Shown one piece after another: positions 1 through 11,581 of a stretch of 64,000 bases of DNA (the stretch's first letter is position 1; each line of letters begins with the position of its first letter). A program made the position numbers and the translations under genes. This DNA comes from Aureimonas sp. ME7 (GTDB taxonomy: Bacteria > Pseudomonadota > Alphaproteobacteria > Rhizobiales > Rhizobiaceae). The stretch is from assembly GCF_903970965.1 (NCBI RefSeq), contig NZ_CAJCKW010000002.1:124001-188000 (forward strand), read 5' to 3'. The notes below the pieces were generated by a model. That model saw nothing but the letters and a program-made list of their open reading frames with translations. It was not told where the DNA came from and ran no database searches.

Positions 1-1665
1 GGAAAGCTCGCGCTCGTAGGAGCGAACGCCAGCCTCGCGAGTATAGCGGCGGGCGATCTCGCGCAGCGCGTCCTCGGCAACCGAGAACTCCTCCGGCCGA
101 AGCGCATGATCCTTGATCGCCTTCGGCAGAAGATGCCGCTTGGCGATCTCGACCTTCTCGTCCTCGGTGTAGCCCGCGATCCGGATCAACTCCATGCGGT
201 CCATCAAGGGACCCGGGATGTTGAGCGTGTTCGCCGTCGTCACGAACATCGTCGACGACAGGTCGTACTCCACCTCCAGGTAGTGATCCATGAAGGTCGA
301 GTTCTGCTCGGGATCGAGCACTTCGAGAAGCGCCGACGACGGATCGCCGCGGAAGTCCTGGCCCATCTTGTCGATCTCGTCGAGCAGGAAGAGCGGGTTG
401 TTTCGCTTCGCCTTCTTGAGCGACTGGATGACCTTGCCGGGCATGGAGCCGATATAGGTCCGGCGATGGCCGCGGATTTCCGCCTCGTCGCGAACGCCGC
501 CCAGCGCCATGCGCACATACTCACGGCCCGTGGCACGCGCGATCGACTTGGCGAGCGAGGTCTTACCCACGCCCGGAGGGCCGACGAGGCAGAGGATCGG
601 ACCCTTGAGCTTCGCCTGACGGCTCTGCACCGCCAGATACTCGACGATCCGTTCCTTGACCTTATCGAGGCCGTAGTGCTCCTCCTCGAGGATCTCCTCG
701 GCCTTCTTCAGGTCGATGCGAACCTTCGAAGCCTTGCCCCACGGCAGGCCGAGCAGCCAGTCGAGGTAGTTGCGCACCACGGTGGCTTCCGCCGACATCG
801 GGCTCATCTGCCGCAGCTTCTTCAGCTCGGCCGAGGCCTTTTCCTTGCCTTCCTTGGAAAGCTTGGTCTTCTTGATGCGCTCCTCGATCTCCGCAAGCTC
901 GTCACGGCCTTCCTCGCCGTCGCCGAGCTCCTTCTGGATCGCCTTCATCTGCTCGTTCAAATAGTACTCGCGCTGCGTCTTCTCCATCTGACGCTTGACG
1001 CGCGAGCGGATGCGCTTCTCCACCTGAAGAACGGAAATTTCCGATTCCATGAAGCCGAGCGCCCGCTCCAGCCGCTGCTGGACGCTGATGATGCCGAGCA
1101 TCTCCTGCTTCTCGGGGATCTTGATCGCGAGATGCGAGGCGACGGTATCGGCGAGCTTCGAGAAATCGTCGATCTGCCCTGCAGCACCAACGACTTCCGG
1201 CGAGATCTTCTTGTTGAGCTTGACGTAGTTCTCGAACTCCGCGATCACCGACCGCGCGAGAGCCTCGACCTCGACCGGATCTTCCTCGATCTCGGGCACG
1301 ATCTCGGCCAGCGCTTCGTGCCAGTCGGTCCGCTCGGTAAAGTGGGTGATGCGCGCGCGCGAAACGCCTTCGACCAGCACCTTCACGGTGCCGTCAGGCA
1401 GCTTCAAAAGCTGCAGGACGTTGGCGAGCGTGCCGAGGTCGTAGATCGCGTCGGGAGACGGATCCTCGTCGCCGGCGTTCTTTTGCGTCGCGAGCAGGAT
1501 CTGCTTGTCGGCGCCCATCACCTCTTCGAGCGCGCGGATCGACTTCTCGCGGCCGACGAAGAGCGGGACGATCATATGCGGGAAGACGACGATGTCGCGC
1601 AGCGGCAGTACGGGATACTGCAGCGCCTCGCCGGAAACCTCAGTGGCGGATGTCGGGTCTGACAT
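1..1665 (-). CDS. lon: Lon protease, N-terminal 555 residues (3' end outside window)
   Basis: This is the ATP-dependent cytosolic serine protease that degrades misfolded and regulatory proteins. The visible 555 codons hold the substrate-binding N domain (about residues 15-210), a charged coiled-coil stretch (about 215-290) and the AAA+ module with Walker A GPPGVGKT at residues 362-369 and Walker B FLLDEIDK. The proteolytic domain with the catalytic Ser-Lys pair lies beyond position 1; Lon is usually about 800 residues. The start at 1665 is preceded by a good ribosome site (AAAGGA, 6-nt spacing). It lies downstream of clpX on the same strand, but a terminator stands between them, so lon probably has its own promoter. 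I found no convincing heat-shock promoter by eye. Confidence 0.97.
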   Translation of the reverse strand, partial: MSDPTSATEVSGEALQYPVLPLRDIVVFPHMIVPLFVGREKSIRALEEVMGADKQILLATQKNAGDEDPSPDAIYDLGTLANVLQLLKLPDGTVKVLVEGVSRARITHFTERTDWHEALAEIVPEIEEDPVEVEALARSVIAEFENYVKLNKKISPEVVGAAGQIDDFSKLADTVASHLAIKIPEKQEMLGIISVQQRLERALGFMESEISVLQVEKRIRSRVKRQMEKTQREYYLNEQMKAIQKELGDGEEGRDELAEIEERIKKTKLSKEGKEKASAELKKLRQMSPMSAEATVVRNYLDWLLGLPWGKASKVRIDLKKAEEILEEEHYGLDKVKERIVEYLAVQSRQAKLKGPILCLVGPPGVGKTSLAKSIARATGREYVRMALGGVRDEAEIRGHRRTYIGSMPGKVIQSLKKAKRNNPLFLLDEIDKMGQDFRGDPSSALLEVLDPEQNSTFMDHYLEVEYDLSSTMFVTTANTLNIPGPLMDRMELIRIAGYTEDEKVEIAKRHLLPKAIKDHALRPEEFSVAEDALREIARRYTREAGVRSYERELS

Positions 1666-1841
1666 GCTTGTCCTTTCTGCGGCCGGGGCCGCTGGTGGCC
1701 CCTTCGATCCGACCCGTTCGGCATCGGAATGAAGAGCCATTTCGCAAGTGCAATGTGGTTGCGATAAGAGGGGGAATCAACCCGAAGGCCGTCATCCCAA
1801 CGTCATGGATTGTGGACACTTCGGTCACGGTTCGAGAACCG

Positions 1842-1880
1842 GAAAGCAAAGAGCCCGCCCCGGTGGACCGGAGCGGGCTC
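1842..1880 (-). terminator. Rho-independent terminator after clpX
   Basis: A perfect 13-bp GC-rich stem with a 4-nt loop (positions 1851-1880) is followed on the minus strand by TTTGCTTT. It lies 31 bp past the clpX stop codon and separates clpX from lon. Confidence 0.9.
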
Positions 1881-1911
1881 GAACCTGGATCAGCGGATGG
1901 AGCGGAGCTGG

Positions 1912-3180
<1,269 letters not shown>

Positions 3181-3247
3181 CGTTCTTCCTTCCGTTCCGC
3201 ACCTCGGACTTCGGAGGTCCGGAGATAGGTCGAGTGACCTTTAACTC

Positions 3248-3275
3248 ATCCTATGCTGCAACGCGCACAAAGCAA
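3248..3275 (-). promoter_or_regulatory. Candidate clpX promoter
   Basis: On the minus strand TTGCTT is followed by a 16-nt spacer and TAGGAT, about 70 bp upstream of the clpX start. The match to the housekeeping consensus is moderate and was judged by eye. Confidence 0.33.
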
Positions 3276-3419
3276 CCGCCGGCCCGCCGACGCGGATTCG
3301 GTCGAGGCCGAACCCGCATCTCGATCAATCTAGCGGGCGTATCCTTGATCGACGCTTAATGCGGCCACCGGCCGCACGGTAGAAAGCGCTCGTGGCGACA
3401 TCAAGGACGGGAGTTCGGA

Positions 3420-4052
3420 TCAGGATCCGACCGTTGCTTCCAGCGCCTCGCGGGACGAGTAGACCTTATCGATCAGACCGAAATCCTTCGCCTCGTCCGC
3501 CGTCATGAAGTGGTCACGATCGAGCGTGCGTTCAATGGTCTCGTAGTCCTGGCCGGTATGCTGGACGTAGACCTCGTTGAGGCGGCGCTTCAGCTTGATG
3601 ATGTCCTGCGCGTGGCGCTCGATGTCGGACGCCTGACCGGAGAAACCGCCCGAGGGCTGGTGCACCATGATGCGCGCGTTGGGCGTTGCGAAGCGCATGT
3701 CCTTGTGACCGGCGCAAAGCAGCAGCGAGCCCATGGAAGCGGCCTGCCCGATGCAGAGCGTCGAGACGGCCGGCTTGATGAACTGCATCGTGTCGTAGAT
3801 GGCCATACCGCTCGTCACCACGCCGCCCGGCGAATTGATGTAGAGCGAAATCTCCTTCTTCGGATTTTCGGCTTCCAGGAACAGGAGCTGAGCGCAGACC
3901 AGCGTCGACATGCCGTCCTCGATCGGTCCGGTGATGAAGATCACGCGTTCTTTCAGAAGACGGGAGAAGATGTCGTAGGCTCGTTCGCCACGATTCGTCT
4001 GCTCGACGACCATCGGAACGAGGTTCATCGCGGTCTCGAGTGGGTGCTTCAT
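3420..4052 (-). CDS. clpP: ATP-dependent Clp protease proteolytic subunit ClpP
   Basis: This serine peptidase forms the double-ring proteolytic chamber that works with ClpX and ClpA. It has 210 residues. The catalytic triad is readable: S106 in GQAASMGS, H131 in MVHQPSGG and D180 in LDRDHFM, each 9 residues later than in the E. coli enzyme. Rhizobial homologues share the short N-terminal stretch before [10 protein letters not shown], which supports this start. It stands between an MscS-family gene and clpX in an otherwise classical tig-clpP-clpX-lon order. Confidence 0.98.
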   Translation of the reverse strand: MKHPLETAMNLVPMVVEQTNRGERAYDIFSRLLKERVIFITGPIEDGMSTLVCAQLLFLEAENPKKEISLYINSPGGVVTSGMAIYDTMQFIKPAVSTLCIGQAASMGSLLLCAGHKDMRFATPNARIMVHQPSGGFSGQASDIERHAQDIIKLKRRLNEVYVQHTGQDYETIERTLDRDHFMTADEAKDFGLIDKVYSSREALEATVGS

Positions 4053-4123
4053 GGTCGTCTCTCGTTCGTGGGAAGAGGCCGTCGATCCGGCCGGTCGAAT
4101 CGGATGGGGTGTTTCGACGACCT

Positions 4124-4152
4124 AGATAGGGTGCCGAAGGCGACCAGCGCAA
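4124..4152 (-). promoter_or_regulatory. Candidate clpP promoter
   Basis: TTGCGC, a 17-nt spacer and CTATCT are found on the minus strand, ending 72 bp before the clpP start. The -10 resembles the rhizobial CTATAT type. It gives clpP a promoter independent of the upstream channel gene. Confidence 0.4.
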
Positions 4153-4185
4153 GAAGCCCGAGATCGGCGCACCGGTGCCGCCCGA

Positions 4186-6522
4186 TCATCGGGAGTCCTC
4201 GTCCCCATCATCGTCGGGTTTTGGGTCTGGTGGGATCAGGCTGCCGTCCGGGTTGCGCGAGACGGTCTTCGGAAACTTGGGGCGAACGCCAGGCTTTGCC
4301 TCCGCGCCCGGATGATGCGCGATGTCGCCGGATAGGAAGGCCGTGCGGGCGAAGGGGCTCTCGATGTCGCGCTCGCTCAGAAGCGCCTTCACGACCTCCT
4401 TGTAGATCCGCCCGATCGCCCATTGCTTGCCCGGCAGGGTTCGTATCCGACCTCGCACCGTCACGGCATTGTCGACGAGCGTTTCCACGCCCAGCATCTC
4501 GAAGTCGGCGATGATATTGATCCCCTCGGGGCTTTCGCGAACGCGATCGAACGCCCTCGCCATGACGTCCTTCACCTCGCCGACGTCCTCGCCATAAGCG
4601 ACCGACACGTCGGCGACGAAGTTGGAGAAGTCCTTTGTCATGTTGGCGACCTGATCGACCGACGAAAACGGGATCAGGTAGTAGGTCCCGTCGAGCGAAC
4701 GCAGGCTGACGGAGCGGATCGTCAGCTTCTCCACCACGCCCGACACCGCGCCGAGTTGGACCACGTCCCCCTCGTTCAAGGCGTTCTCGATCTGGATGAA
4801 GGCGCCGGTAATGATGTCCTGCACGAGCTTCTGCGCACCGAAGCCGATCGCCAGACCGACGACGCCGGCGCCCGCGAGAAGCGGTGCGATGTTGATACCG
4901 ATCTGCGACAGCACCAGCATGAACACGACCACCGCCAAGGCCACGGTGATCGCGTTTCGGAACAGCGAGAGAAGCGTGCGCTCTCGCGCCGTCGGCACAG
5001 TTCCGAAATTCGGGTTCAACCGATATTCCACCCACGACGAGATCAGCAGATAGACGCAGAATCCGATCGTCAGGATGACCAGCGCGCCGACGAGCCCGCG
5101 CGCGATGCGCTGCCCGAACTCGCCCTGCAGGAAGGCGTCGAACTCGACCACCGACCATGCGTCGAGGATCACCCCGAAAACGACCGCGATGACGATGACG
5201 CGCACCACGAGGAGGAGCTTCGGGATGAATGAATTCACCCGGCGCTCCAGAAGCGGAAATCGATCCTTGGTGGTCGCTGGTATCCTGAACCCGCGAATGA
5301 TGAACTTGGTCAGGATCGAGACGATCAGTCCGCCGACTGCCATCGCGGCGATCGATGCCAGACTGGCGCCGAGCATGAACTGGAAGCCGTTGCGCGGGCT
5401 GGAAATCCAAAGGGCGAACAGCGCGCTGACGAAGGATGCGGCAAGCAGCCACCAGACATGCCCGAGCGCATTGTAGAAGCGGGCTTGGAAGTTTCGAGCC
5501 CCTTCGCGGTGCGCGCGCTGGAGGCGTCTGGCGACCCGCTCGCGGTTGGCCAGAATCAGGAACAGCATGATCAGGAAGGCGGCGAACACGACGAGGAAGC
5601 GCACGGCATTGCCTGCCGCGATGCTCGAGTTCGCCTGAACGATCGGCGCGACGAACAGGAAGGTGTAGCCGAGCAACGAGACCACGAAGGCCAGTCGGCG
5701 GTACCAGTATCGCGCCTGACCGTCGCTGAAGGGCGTCAGCCTCAGGGCGGGCTGGGCGGGCGACACGAAGCCGGTGAGCCCCGCCTTGACGAGTTCGGTC
5801 AGCACGAAAGCGTTCAGGAACAAGGCCTCGTCGAGGTCCGGCGGGCCTCCGGACTGGACGACTGAGGCCAGATGCCCGGCGGCGGCGGCCAGAAGAACCG
5901 CCAGAGCATCCGCCAGCACTGAAAGCGCCGCCAGCGCCACCCGAAGCACCGGCGCCTTCGCACTCGCGCGAGCCCCCAGCCAATGGGAGGCGCGACGGCG
6001 AATGAGTGAAAACACGGCAAAGGCTGCGAGCGTCGTCAGGGCGACGGTGGAAACAGGCAGGACCGCGGCCCAGACACGCGGAAGGTTGATCGTCTTCGCA
6101 CCGGCTAGGAAGCGGCCCGCCTGCGTCAGCAGCGCACCGAACTCGGTCATACCCTCCTGTGCCGTCTTAATGCTGGACCGCGTATAGCTCGCAAGATAGG
6201 CCGGGACGGATTCCCCCAGCGTCTCCTCGGTCGCCGAAACCGCTCCATTCGCCGCCGGCGTCCCGCTTTGGTAGGCGGAAGCCTTCAAGGACTCGATCAG
6301 ACGGTTTCGCGTCGCCTCCGTTTCCAGGATGCGGATCAGGTCATCGAGCGATGCGCGCTCTGCTGCGCTCGTCGCCTCCGCAGGCGCCGTCGAGTTCGTG
6401 GAGCTTACGGCGGGGTTCAACACCGACGGAACCTGCGCGAAGCCGATCGCAGGCCAGATCATGAGGGTCAGCAGGGCAAGGCAGGAAAGCGCGAATGCGC
6501 GAATGCCGGTTTGTCGGATCAT
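4186..6522 (-). CDS. MscS-family mechanosensitive ion channel, large form
   Basis: This is a large inner-membrane channel of the small-conductance mechanosensitive family, which releases solutes under hypo-osmotic shock. It has 778 residues from the chosen start MIRQTG, which begins a clear signal peptide ending near AIGFAQ; an ATG 38 codons upstream encodes a polar stretch unlike a signal and was rejected. Residues about 150-520 carry about eight hydrophobic segments. The C-terminal third is the MscS core, with a glycine/alanine-rich pore helix (LLAGAGVVGLAIGFGAQ), the conserved KLVQDIITGAFI stretch and the beta domain. The tail is acidic and charged. It sits between tig and clpP, where many relatives have no gene. 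Confidence 0.93.
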   Translation of the reverse strand: MIRQTGIRAFALSCLALLTLMIWPAIGFAQVPSVLNPAVSSTNSTAPAEATSAAERASLDDLIRILETEATRNRLIESLKASAYQSGTPAANGAVSATEETLGESVPAYLASYTRSSIKTAQEGMTEFGALLTQAGRFLAGAKTINLPRVWAAVLPVSTVALTTLAAFAVFSLIRRRASHWLGARASAKAPVLRVALAALSVLADALAVLLAAAAGHLASVVQSGGPPDLDEALFLNAFVLTELVKAGLTGFVSPAQPALRLTPFSDGQARYWYRRLAFVVSLLGYTFLFVAPIVQANSSIAAGNAVRFLVVFAAFLIMLFLILANRERVARRLQRAHREGARNFQARFYNALGHVWWLLAASFVSALFALWISSPRNGFQFMLGASLASIAAMAVGGLIVSILTKFIIRGFRIPATTKDRFPLLERRVNSFIPKLLLVVRVIVIAVVFGVILDAWSVVEFDAFLQGEFGQRIARGLVGALVILTIGFCVYLLISSWVEYRLNPNFGTVPTARERTLLSLFRNAITVALAVVVFMLVLSQIGINIAPLLAGAGVVGLAIGFGAQKLVQDIITGAFIQIENALNEGDVVQLGAVSGVVEKLTIRSVSLRSLDGTYYLIPFSSVDQVANMTKDFSNFVADVSVAYGEDVGEVKDVMARAFDRVRESPEGINIIADFEMLGVETLVDNAVTVRGRIRTLPGKQWAIGRIYKEVVKALLSERDIESPFARTAFLSGDIAHHPGAEAKPGVRPKFPKTVSRNPDGSLIPPDPKPDDDGDEDSR

Positions 6523-6648
6523 CGAGGTCCGGTCCGTCACGAGCGTGGAGGATTTGGACTGGCTCTGGATGCCGGCCCCATGGGTCCGGGCCGAACTAGT
6601 GAGGGCTTGCGACCATCCTGTGACATTCCCCCGCATTCGTGTTCGCGC

Positions 6649-6684
6649 GCAAAAGAAAAGGCCGCCCCCGGATGGGAGCGGCCT
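6649..6684 (-). terminator. Rho-independent terminator after tig
   Basis: An 11-bp GC-rich stem with an ATCC loop (6659-6684; one G-U pair) is followed on the minus strand by TTTTCTTTT. It lies 25 bp past the tig stop. Confidence 0.92.
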
Positions 6685-6709
6685 CTTGATCGAACGATCG
6701 GATGGCTGG

Positions 6710-8068
6710 TCAAGCTGCCGAGGACATTTCTTCCTCGTCGTCCTTCAGAAGCTCTTCCTTGGAAACCGTCTTGTCGGTCACGTCCACGGTGGCGAGCAGG
6801 TGGTCGACGACCTTTTCCTCGTAGATCGGCGCGCGCAGACCCTGGATGGCCTCCGGCGTCTTGCGGAAATAATCGTAGACCTGCTGTTCCTGGCCCGGAT
6901 ACTGGCGCACCTGCTCGATGACAGCGCGCTGCAGCTCCTCGTCGGAAACCGTGACGCCAGCCTTCTCGCCGATTTCGGACAGGACGAGCCCGAGGCGCAC
7001 GCGGCGCTCGGCCAGCTTGCGATATTCCTCGCGAGCCTTCTCCTCGGTCGTGTCCTCGTCCTCGAAGGACTTGCCGCTCTGCTCGAGCTCCTTCGACACC
7101 TGATTCCAGATGTTGTTGAACTCGGCTTCCACGAGCTTCTCGGGCAGCTCGAACGAATAATCGCCGTCGAGCTGGTCGAGGAGCTGGCGCTTCACCTTCT
7201 GACGCGTGGCCTGCCCGAACTGCGACTCGATCTGGCCGCGAACGATCTCGCGAAGACGGTCGATCGACTCGAGGCCGAGCTTCTTGGCGAGCTCGTCGTT
7301 GAGCTCCATCTCGTCCGGCTTGGCGACCGCCTTCACCGTCACGTCGAACACGGCATCCTTGCCGGCGAGGTGGGCCGCGCCGTAATCTTCCGGGAACTTG
7401 ACCTCGACCTGCTTCTCGTCGCCGGCCTTCACGCCGACGAGCTGGTCCTCGAAGCCGGGAATGAACTGGCCGGAGCCGAGCACGAGGTTGGAATCCTCGG
7501 CCGAACCGCCCTGGAACGCCTCGCCGTCCACCTTGCCGACGAAGTCCATGGTCACCCGGTCGCCGGTCTCGGCCGCACCGTCCTTGGGCTCGAAGGTGCG
7601 CGCGCTCTCGGCGATGCGCTTGACCTGATCCTCGACCTCGTCCTCGGCGATCTCGACCACCGGACGCTCGATCTTGATGGCGTCGGTACCCTTCAGCTCG
7701 AAGCTCGGCAGGGTCTCGTAGGACAAGGTGAAGCGGAAATCGCCCTCGCCGCGAAGCACCTTCTCGGCTTCGCCCTCGTCCTCGGTCATCTGGATTTCCG
7801 GCTGCATCGCGGAGCGCTCGTTGCGTTCGGCGATCACGGTGCGCGGGGTCTCGTTCAGGATCTGATTGACGATCTCCGCCATCACCGAACGGCCATACGA
7901 CTTGCGCATGTGGCTCATCGGCACCTTGCCGGGGCGGAAGCCCTTGAGCTGGACCTGGTCCTTGATCTCGAAGAGGCGGGTCTGCAGCCGCGCTTCAAGA
8001 TCGGACGCCGGCACGACGATCTCGATCTCGCGCTTCAGGCCTTCGGCCTTGGTTTCCCTAACCTGCAT
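6710..8068 (-). CDS. tig: Trigger factor (ribosome-bound chaperone and prolyl isomerase)
   Basis: Trigger factor binds nascent chains at the ribosome exit tunnel. It has 452 residues. The N-terminal domain has the ribosome-docking signature GFRPGKVP at 43-50. The FKBP-type prolyl isomerase domain spans about 168-248 and the helical C-terminal arms follow. The start [10 protein letters not shown] at 8068 is preceded by AAAGGG with 6-nt spacing. The same frame stays open upstream, but only because it runs back across the tRNA-Leu gene, so the longer form was rejected. Confidence 0.97.
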   Translation of the reverse strand: MQVRETKAEGLKREIEIVVPASDLEARLQTRLFEIKDQVQLKGFRPGKVPMSHMRKSYGRSVMAEIVNQILNETPRTVIAERNERSAMQPEIQMTEDEGEAEKVLRGEGDFRFTLSYETLPSFELKGTDAIKIERPVVEIAEDEVEDQVKRIAESARTFEPKDGAAETGDRVTMDFVGKVDGEAFQGGSAEDSNLVLGSGQFIPGFEDQLVGVKAGDEKQVEVKFPEDYGAAHLAGKDAVFDVTVKAVAKPDEMELNDELAKKLGLESIDRLREIVRGQIESQFGQATRQKVKRQLLDQLDGDYSFELPEKLVEAEFNNIWNQVSKELEQSGKSFEDEDTTEEKAREEYRKLAERRVRLGLVLSEIGEKAGVTVSDEELQRAVIEQVRQYPGQEQQVYDYFRKTPEAIQGLRAPIYEEKVVDHLLATVDVTDKTVSKEELLKDDEEEMSSAA

Positions 8069-8143
8069 CGTCAACCCTTTATGGTCTGGACCGGCGGCTG
8101 GATGACCGTCGCCGCCCCCGTTTTGAATCTGTTTCCGCTGATC

Positions 8144-8228
8144 TGGTGCGGGTGGAGGGACTCGAACCCCCACGCTGTTAGGCGCTAGAACCTAAATCTA
8201 GTGCGTCTACCAATTTCGCCACACCCGC
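8144..8228 (-). tRNA. tRNA-Leu (anticodon UAG)
   Basis: It is 85 nt including an encoded CCA. The acceptor stem pairs GCGGGTG with CACCCGC. The anticodon loop TTTAGGT reads UAG and decodes CUA and related leucine codons. The long variable arm expected of tRNA-Leu and the T-loop GGTTCGAGTCC are present. It lies upstream of tig on the same strand. Confidence 0.97.
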
Positions 8229-8264
8229 TCCGAACCCGTGCCACGTCAGCCGGCGCGGCGCGCC

Positions 8265-8292
8265 TCTATATCATCGGCCTCGGCAGGGTCAA
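8265..8292 (-). promoter_or_regulatory. Promoter of tRNA-Leu
   Basis: TTGACC, a 16-nt spacer and TATAGA on the minus strand are close to consensus and lie about 36 bp upstream of the mature tRNA 5' end. Confidence 0.6.
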
Positions 8293-8388
8293 AGGCGAAA
8301 ACGCCGATATCGCCACAGAAAGGCCGTCGCGCCGGTCATCCGAGGGTGAGGTGTTCCGTGCCGGGACGCCCGGTGATATGGAACCGCC

Positions 8389-9804
8389 ATGACACACGAA
8401 CCCATTCACATCGTCGGCGGCGGCCTCGCCGGATCCGAAGCCGCATGGCAGATCGCCGAAGCGGGAATCCCCGTCATCCTGCACGAGATGCGGGGAACGC
8501 GCGGCACCGACGCCCACAAGACGGATGCGCTGGCCGAGCTCGTATGCTCGAACTCCTTCCGCTCCGACGACGCGCAAACCAACGCGGTCGGCGTTCTCCA
8601 TGCGGAGATGCGCCTCGCCGGATCGCTCGTCATGCGATGCGCCGATGCCAATCAAGTGCCGGCCGGCGGCGCCCTGGCGGTGGATCGCGACGGTTTCGCC
8701 GACGCGGTGACCGCCGCCCTCGCCGCGCATCCGCGGGTTTCGATCCGGCGCGAGGCGATCGACGAGCTTCCGCCCGCCGAATGGGGGCCAAGCATCATCG
8801 CGACCGGCCCGCTGACCGCGACGAGCCTCGCCGAAGCCATCCGCGCCGAGACAGGTGCGGAATCGCTGGCCTTCTTCGACGCGATCGCGCCGATCGTCCA
8901 TTTCGATTCGATCGACATGGACAAGGCGTGGTTCCAGTCGCGATACGACAAGATAGGCCCCGGCGGCACGGGCAAGGACTACGTCAACTGCCCGATGGAC
9001 CGCGATCAGTACGCCGCCTTCATCGCGGCGCTGACGGACGGCGAGAAGACCGAGTTCCGGGAATGGGAAGGCACACCCTATTTCGACGGCTGCCTGCCGA
9101 TCGAGGTGATGGCCGAGCGCGGGCCCGAAACCCTGCGACACGGCCCGATGAAGCCGATGGGCCTTACCAACGCCCACAATCCGACCGTGAAAGCCTATGC
9201 GGTGGTGCAGCTGCGCCAGGACAACGCGCTGGGCACGCTCTACAATATGGTCGGCTTCCAGACGAAGCTGAAATACGCCGAGCAGGTACGCATCTTCCGC
9301 ACCATTCCGGGATTGGAGAACGCCGAGTTCGCGCGTCTCGGCGGATTGCATCGCAACACCTACCTCGACTCGCCGACGCTGCTCGACCGCACCCTCGCCC
9401 TGCGCAGCCGCCCGTCGCTGCGCTTCGCCGGGCAGATCACGGGCTGCGAGGGCTACGTCGAGTCCGCCTCGGTCGGTCTCATGGTCGGTCGCTTCGCCGC
9501 GCGTGAAGCGCTCGGTCTCGAAATCTCGCCGCCGCCGGCGACGACGGCGATGGGCGCCCTCCTCGGGCATATCACCGGCGGTCACATCACGACGGAGGAA
9601 GAAAGCGGCAAGCGGTCGTTCCAGCCGATGAACGTCAATTTCGGCCTCTTCCCCCCGGTCGAGGTACCGAGGGAGGAAGGCAAGCGGTTGCGCGGCAAGG
9701 AGAAGACGATCGCGAAGAAGAAGGCTCTGGCGAATCGGGCCTTGCGCGACTTCGCCGAATGGCTCGGCGATCAAGCCGGCGGACGGAAGATCGCCGCCGA
9801 GTGA
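8389..9804 (+). CDS. trmFO: TrmFO, folate/FAD-dependent tRNA (uracil-54-C5)-methyltransferase
   Basis: TrmFO makes m5U54 (ribothymidine) in the tRNA T-loop, using methylenetetrahydrofolate as carbon donor and FAD. It has 471 residues. The N-terminal dinucleotide-binding motif [10 protein letters not shown] begins at about residue 10. The two functional cysteines known from Bacillus subtilis TrmFO have clear equivalents at C53 ([10 protein letters not shown]) and C235 (FDGCLPIE). The signature [10 protein letters not shown] and a C-terminal glycine-rich FAD-contacting region are present. The start has GGA 6 nt upstream. It is transcribed away from tRNA-Leu and faces the DUF4153 gene. Confidence 0.96.
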   Translation: MTHEPIHIVGGGLAGSEAAWQIAEAGIPVILHEMRGTRGTDAHKTDALAELVCSNSFRSDDAQTNAVGVLHAEMRLAGSLVMRCADANQVPAGGALAVDRDGFADAVTAALAAHPRVSIRREAIDELPPAEWGPSIIATGPLTATSLAEAIRAETGAESLAFFDAIAPIVHFDSIDMDKAWFQSRYDKIGPGGTGKDYVNCPMDRDQYAAFIAALTDGEKTEFREWEGTPYFDGCLPIEVMAERGPETLRHGPMKPMGLTNAHNPTVKAYAVVQLRQDNALGTLYNMVGFQTKLKYAEQVRIFRTIPGLENAEFARLGGLHRNTYLDSPTLLDRTLALRSRPSLRFAGQITGCEGYVESASVGLMVGRFAAREALGLEISPPPATTAMGALLGHITGGHITTEEESGKRSFQPMNVNFGLFPPVEVPREEGKRLRGKEKTIAKKKALANRALRDFAEWLGDQAGGRKIAAE

Positions 9805-9817
9805 GGACGGGGCTGCG

Positions 9818-11581
9818 TCAGCGCGCAGCCCATTCCCCGTCGCGGAGGGCGATGCTGGCTTTGAGATAGGTGACCGTGTCGCCGGCCCCGAGCGTCGCGA
9901 CTTCGATACGTAGCCGAACGGTCCTACCACCCGCCGACCGCAGATCGCGGGAGAACGGTGGTGCCGTGCCGGACGTCGTCGATGGCCTCCCGGCCATGAC
10001 GGAACCCAAGTCGATTTCGTCGGACGTTCCGCCGTAGCGCAACGTCATCCGGCCGTTCCGAAGCCACGCGGTATCCGCAGGTGGGTCGATGGTGTCATCG
10101 GGAACTGAATACATATCCACGCCGGGAATCACCCGGTCGAACCCGCTAGTATCGATGGCCCCTCGCGCCTCGAAACCAAGATCGACGGGGCGGTCGGCTC
10201 GGGGAGTGGCTCCGCCCTGGTCGCGAGCGCGTTCCAACGATGCAAGGCGCTCCGTTCCCGTCGAGCCGGCAAATGCTCCGAGCGCCGCCTCCAGCCGACT
10301 GGTGCGACCGACTTCCGAAAGCGCGTCCATGCGCGAGCGGAGCCGCGACAGTTCATTCCAGGACAGCGCGCGAACCGCATCCTCGCCCTGGCGCAGCGCG
10401 TCCCCGAACTGGCGTTCGATCAAACCAGTCTGGCTACGCTCGACCATCGCACCGGCGCCCCAGGGGCCGAACGTCGAAAGAACAAGAAAGGTGGGGGGCA
10501 GGGCGGCGACGAACCGAATGTCGGCGCGCATCCGCCGCAGCGCCTGCATCCCAGCCGCCGCCACCACACCCAAACCGAATAGGGCTGCGTAGTAGCGGGC
10601 AACCGTCCAGCCCTCGTCGTCGATACGAAGCCGGAGCGCGTAGGCGAACAAGGCGGTTGGAACCACGAGGAGGATCGGCCACCATCGCAGGAAGAGGCGG
10701 CCCGGCAGCTGCGCCTTGTGCTGATAGGGCTCCAAGGCGAGCCGCAGCGCCAGGACCAGCGCGGCATAGGTCACAAAGAGCCAGCCGATCTCGCCGCTCG
10801 GCACGTCGCCCGTCGCGAGGATCCGTGCCGCATAGAGATGGATCACGATCGCGGTGGCCCATACCAGCGGCGCCATGACCCATTCGAACAGCGGGCGAAC
10901 CGCCTGGGCCAGACGCTCGGTGGCAACGTCTTCCCGTGTCGTGTCGCTGGGATGAGGAATGCGCCCCAGCGCGAAGAGCGGGCCGACGAACCCAAGACCC
11001 GTCGCGAACAGATGCCCATAGGCCTGGGCTCGGATCCCGATACCGAAGAGGTAGCGGATCATCTCGAGAATGGCGGTGCAGCCGAGCAGGAAGATGAGCA
11101 CCGACACCCAGGCCAGCGCGACGCCGAGCCAAGTCCAAAGCGCGAAATCCCAGAACTCGCGCGAGCTTCCCCGTCCGATGAACGGCGCCAAGGGAACGAT
11201 CGAGATCGCAGCGAGCAGCAGCGCGGGGCCATAAAGCCATAGCGGCTCGACGAAGCAGATCGGCAGGAAGGCAACCAGGAAACCGAACGCGCCGGCCAGT
11301 CGTGCGACCGTCAGCCTCGCGCCTCGCCCTTCGGCGAAAAGCGTGAAGGCGACCGATGCCGCCGCCCCGGCGACCAGCGCGAGAAGCCATCTGTTCTGGC
11401 TTTCGGAATAGTCCTCCCGCGCGACGATCGAGTTTGCGAGAAACCCGATCGCCGCCATGCAAAGCGCAGCAACGGGAAAACGGAACGATGCGCTTGCCCC
11501 GCGAACCAGGAGGGATCGCCACAGCCGAGCGACGCGTTGCAGCGGGGAAGGCTTCGTCGGACGCCGCTCGGCTGCCGTCAT
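9818..11581 (-). CDS. DUF4153-type polytopic membrane protein
   Basis: This is a protein of unknown function with 587 residues from the chosen start MTAAERRPTK. About eleven hydrophobic helices fill residues 30-400, followed by a soluble C-terminal part (about 400-587). The pattern and segments such as RYYAALFGLG match DUF4153, but the assignment is by eye. Its ATG overlaps the stop of the upstream squalene/phytoene-synthase-like gene as ATGA, so the two are translationally coupled. A longer in-frame start inside the upstream gene was rejected. Its function is not known. Confidence 0.8.
   Translation of the reverse strand: MTAAERRPTKPSPLQRVARLWRSLLVRGASASFRFPVAALCMAAIGFLANSIVAREDYSESQNRWLLALVAGAAASVAFTLFAEGRGARLTVARLAGAFGFLVAFLPICFVEPLWLYGPALLLAAISIVPLAPFIGRGSSREFWDFALWTWLGVALAWVSVLIFLLGCTAILEMIRYLFGIGIRAQAYGHLFATGLGFVGPLFALGRIPHPSDTTREDVATERLAQAVRPLFEWVMAPLVWATAIVIHLYAARILATGDVPSGEIGWLFVTYAALVLALRLALEPYQHKAQLPGRLFLRWWPILLVVPTALFAYALRLRIDDEGWTVARYYAALFGLGVVAAAGMQALRRMRADIRFVAALPPTFLVLSTFGPWGAGAMVERSQTGLIERQFGDALRQGEDAVRALSWNELSRLRSRMDALSEVGRTSRLEAALGAFAGSTGTERLASLERARDQGGATPRADRPVDLGFEARGAIDTSGFDRVIPGVDMYSVPDDTIDPPADTAWLRNGRMTLRYGGTSDEIDLGSVMAGRPSTTSGTAPPFSRDLRSAGGRTVRLRIEVATLGAGDTVTYLKASIALRDGEWAAR

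Noticed and set aside
106-1662. Plus-strand open frame of 518 codons
   Set aside because: It is antisense to lon; the minus strand translates into a full Lon N-terminal half.
1666-1841. Heat-shock promoter for lon
   Set aside because: I looked for CTTGAA plus a CCCCAT-type -10 and found only partial pieces at wrong spacing.
3360-3376. 7-bp hairpin after clpP
   Set aside because: The stem is good, but the following sequence (TAAGCG) has no T-run, so it is not called as a terminator.
8069-8173. N-terminal extension of tig
   Set aside because: The extra codons come from the tRNA-Leu gene read on the same strand; homologues begin at MQVRETK.
6329-8188. Plus-strand open frame of 619 codons
   Set aside because: It runs antisense across the end of the MscS gene, the tig terminator, tig and tRNA-Leu, which cannot be one coding gene.
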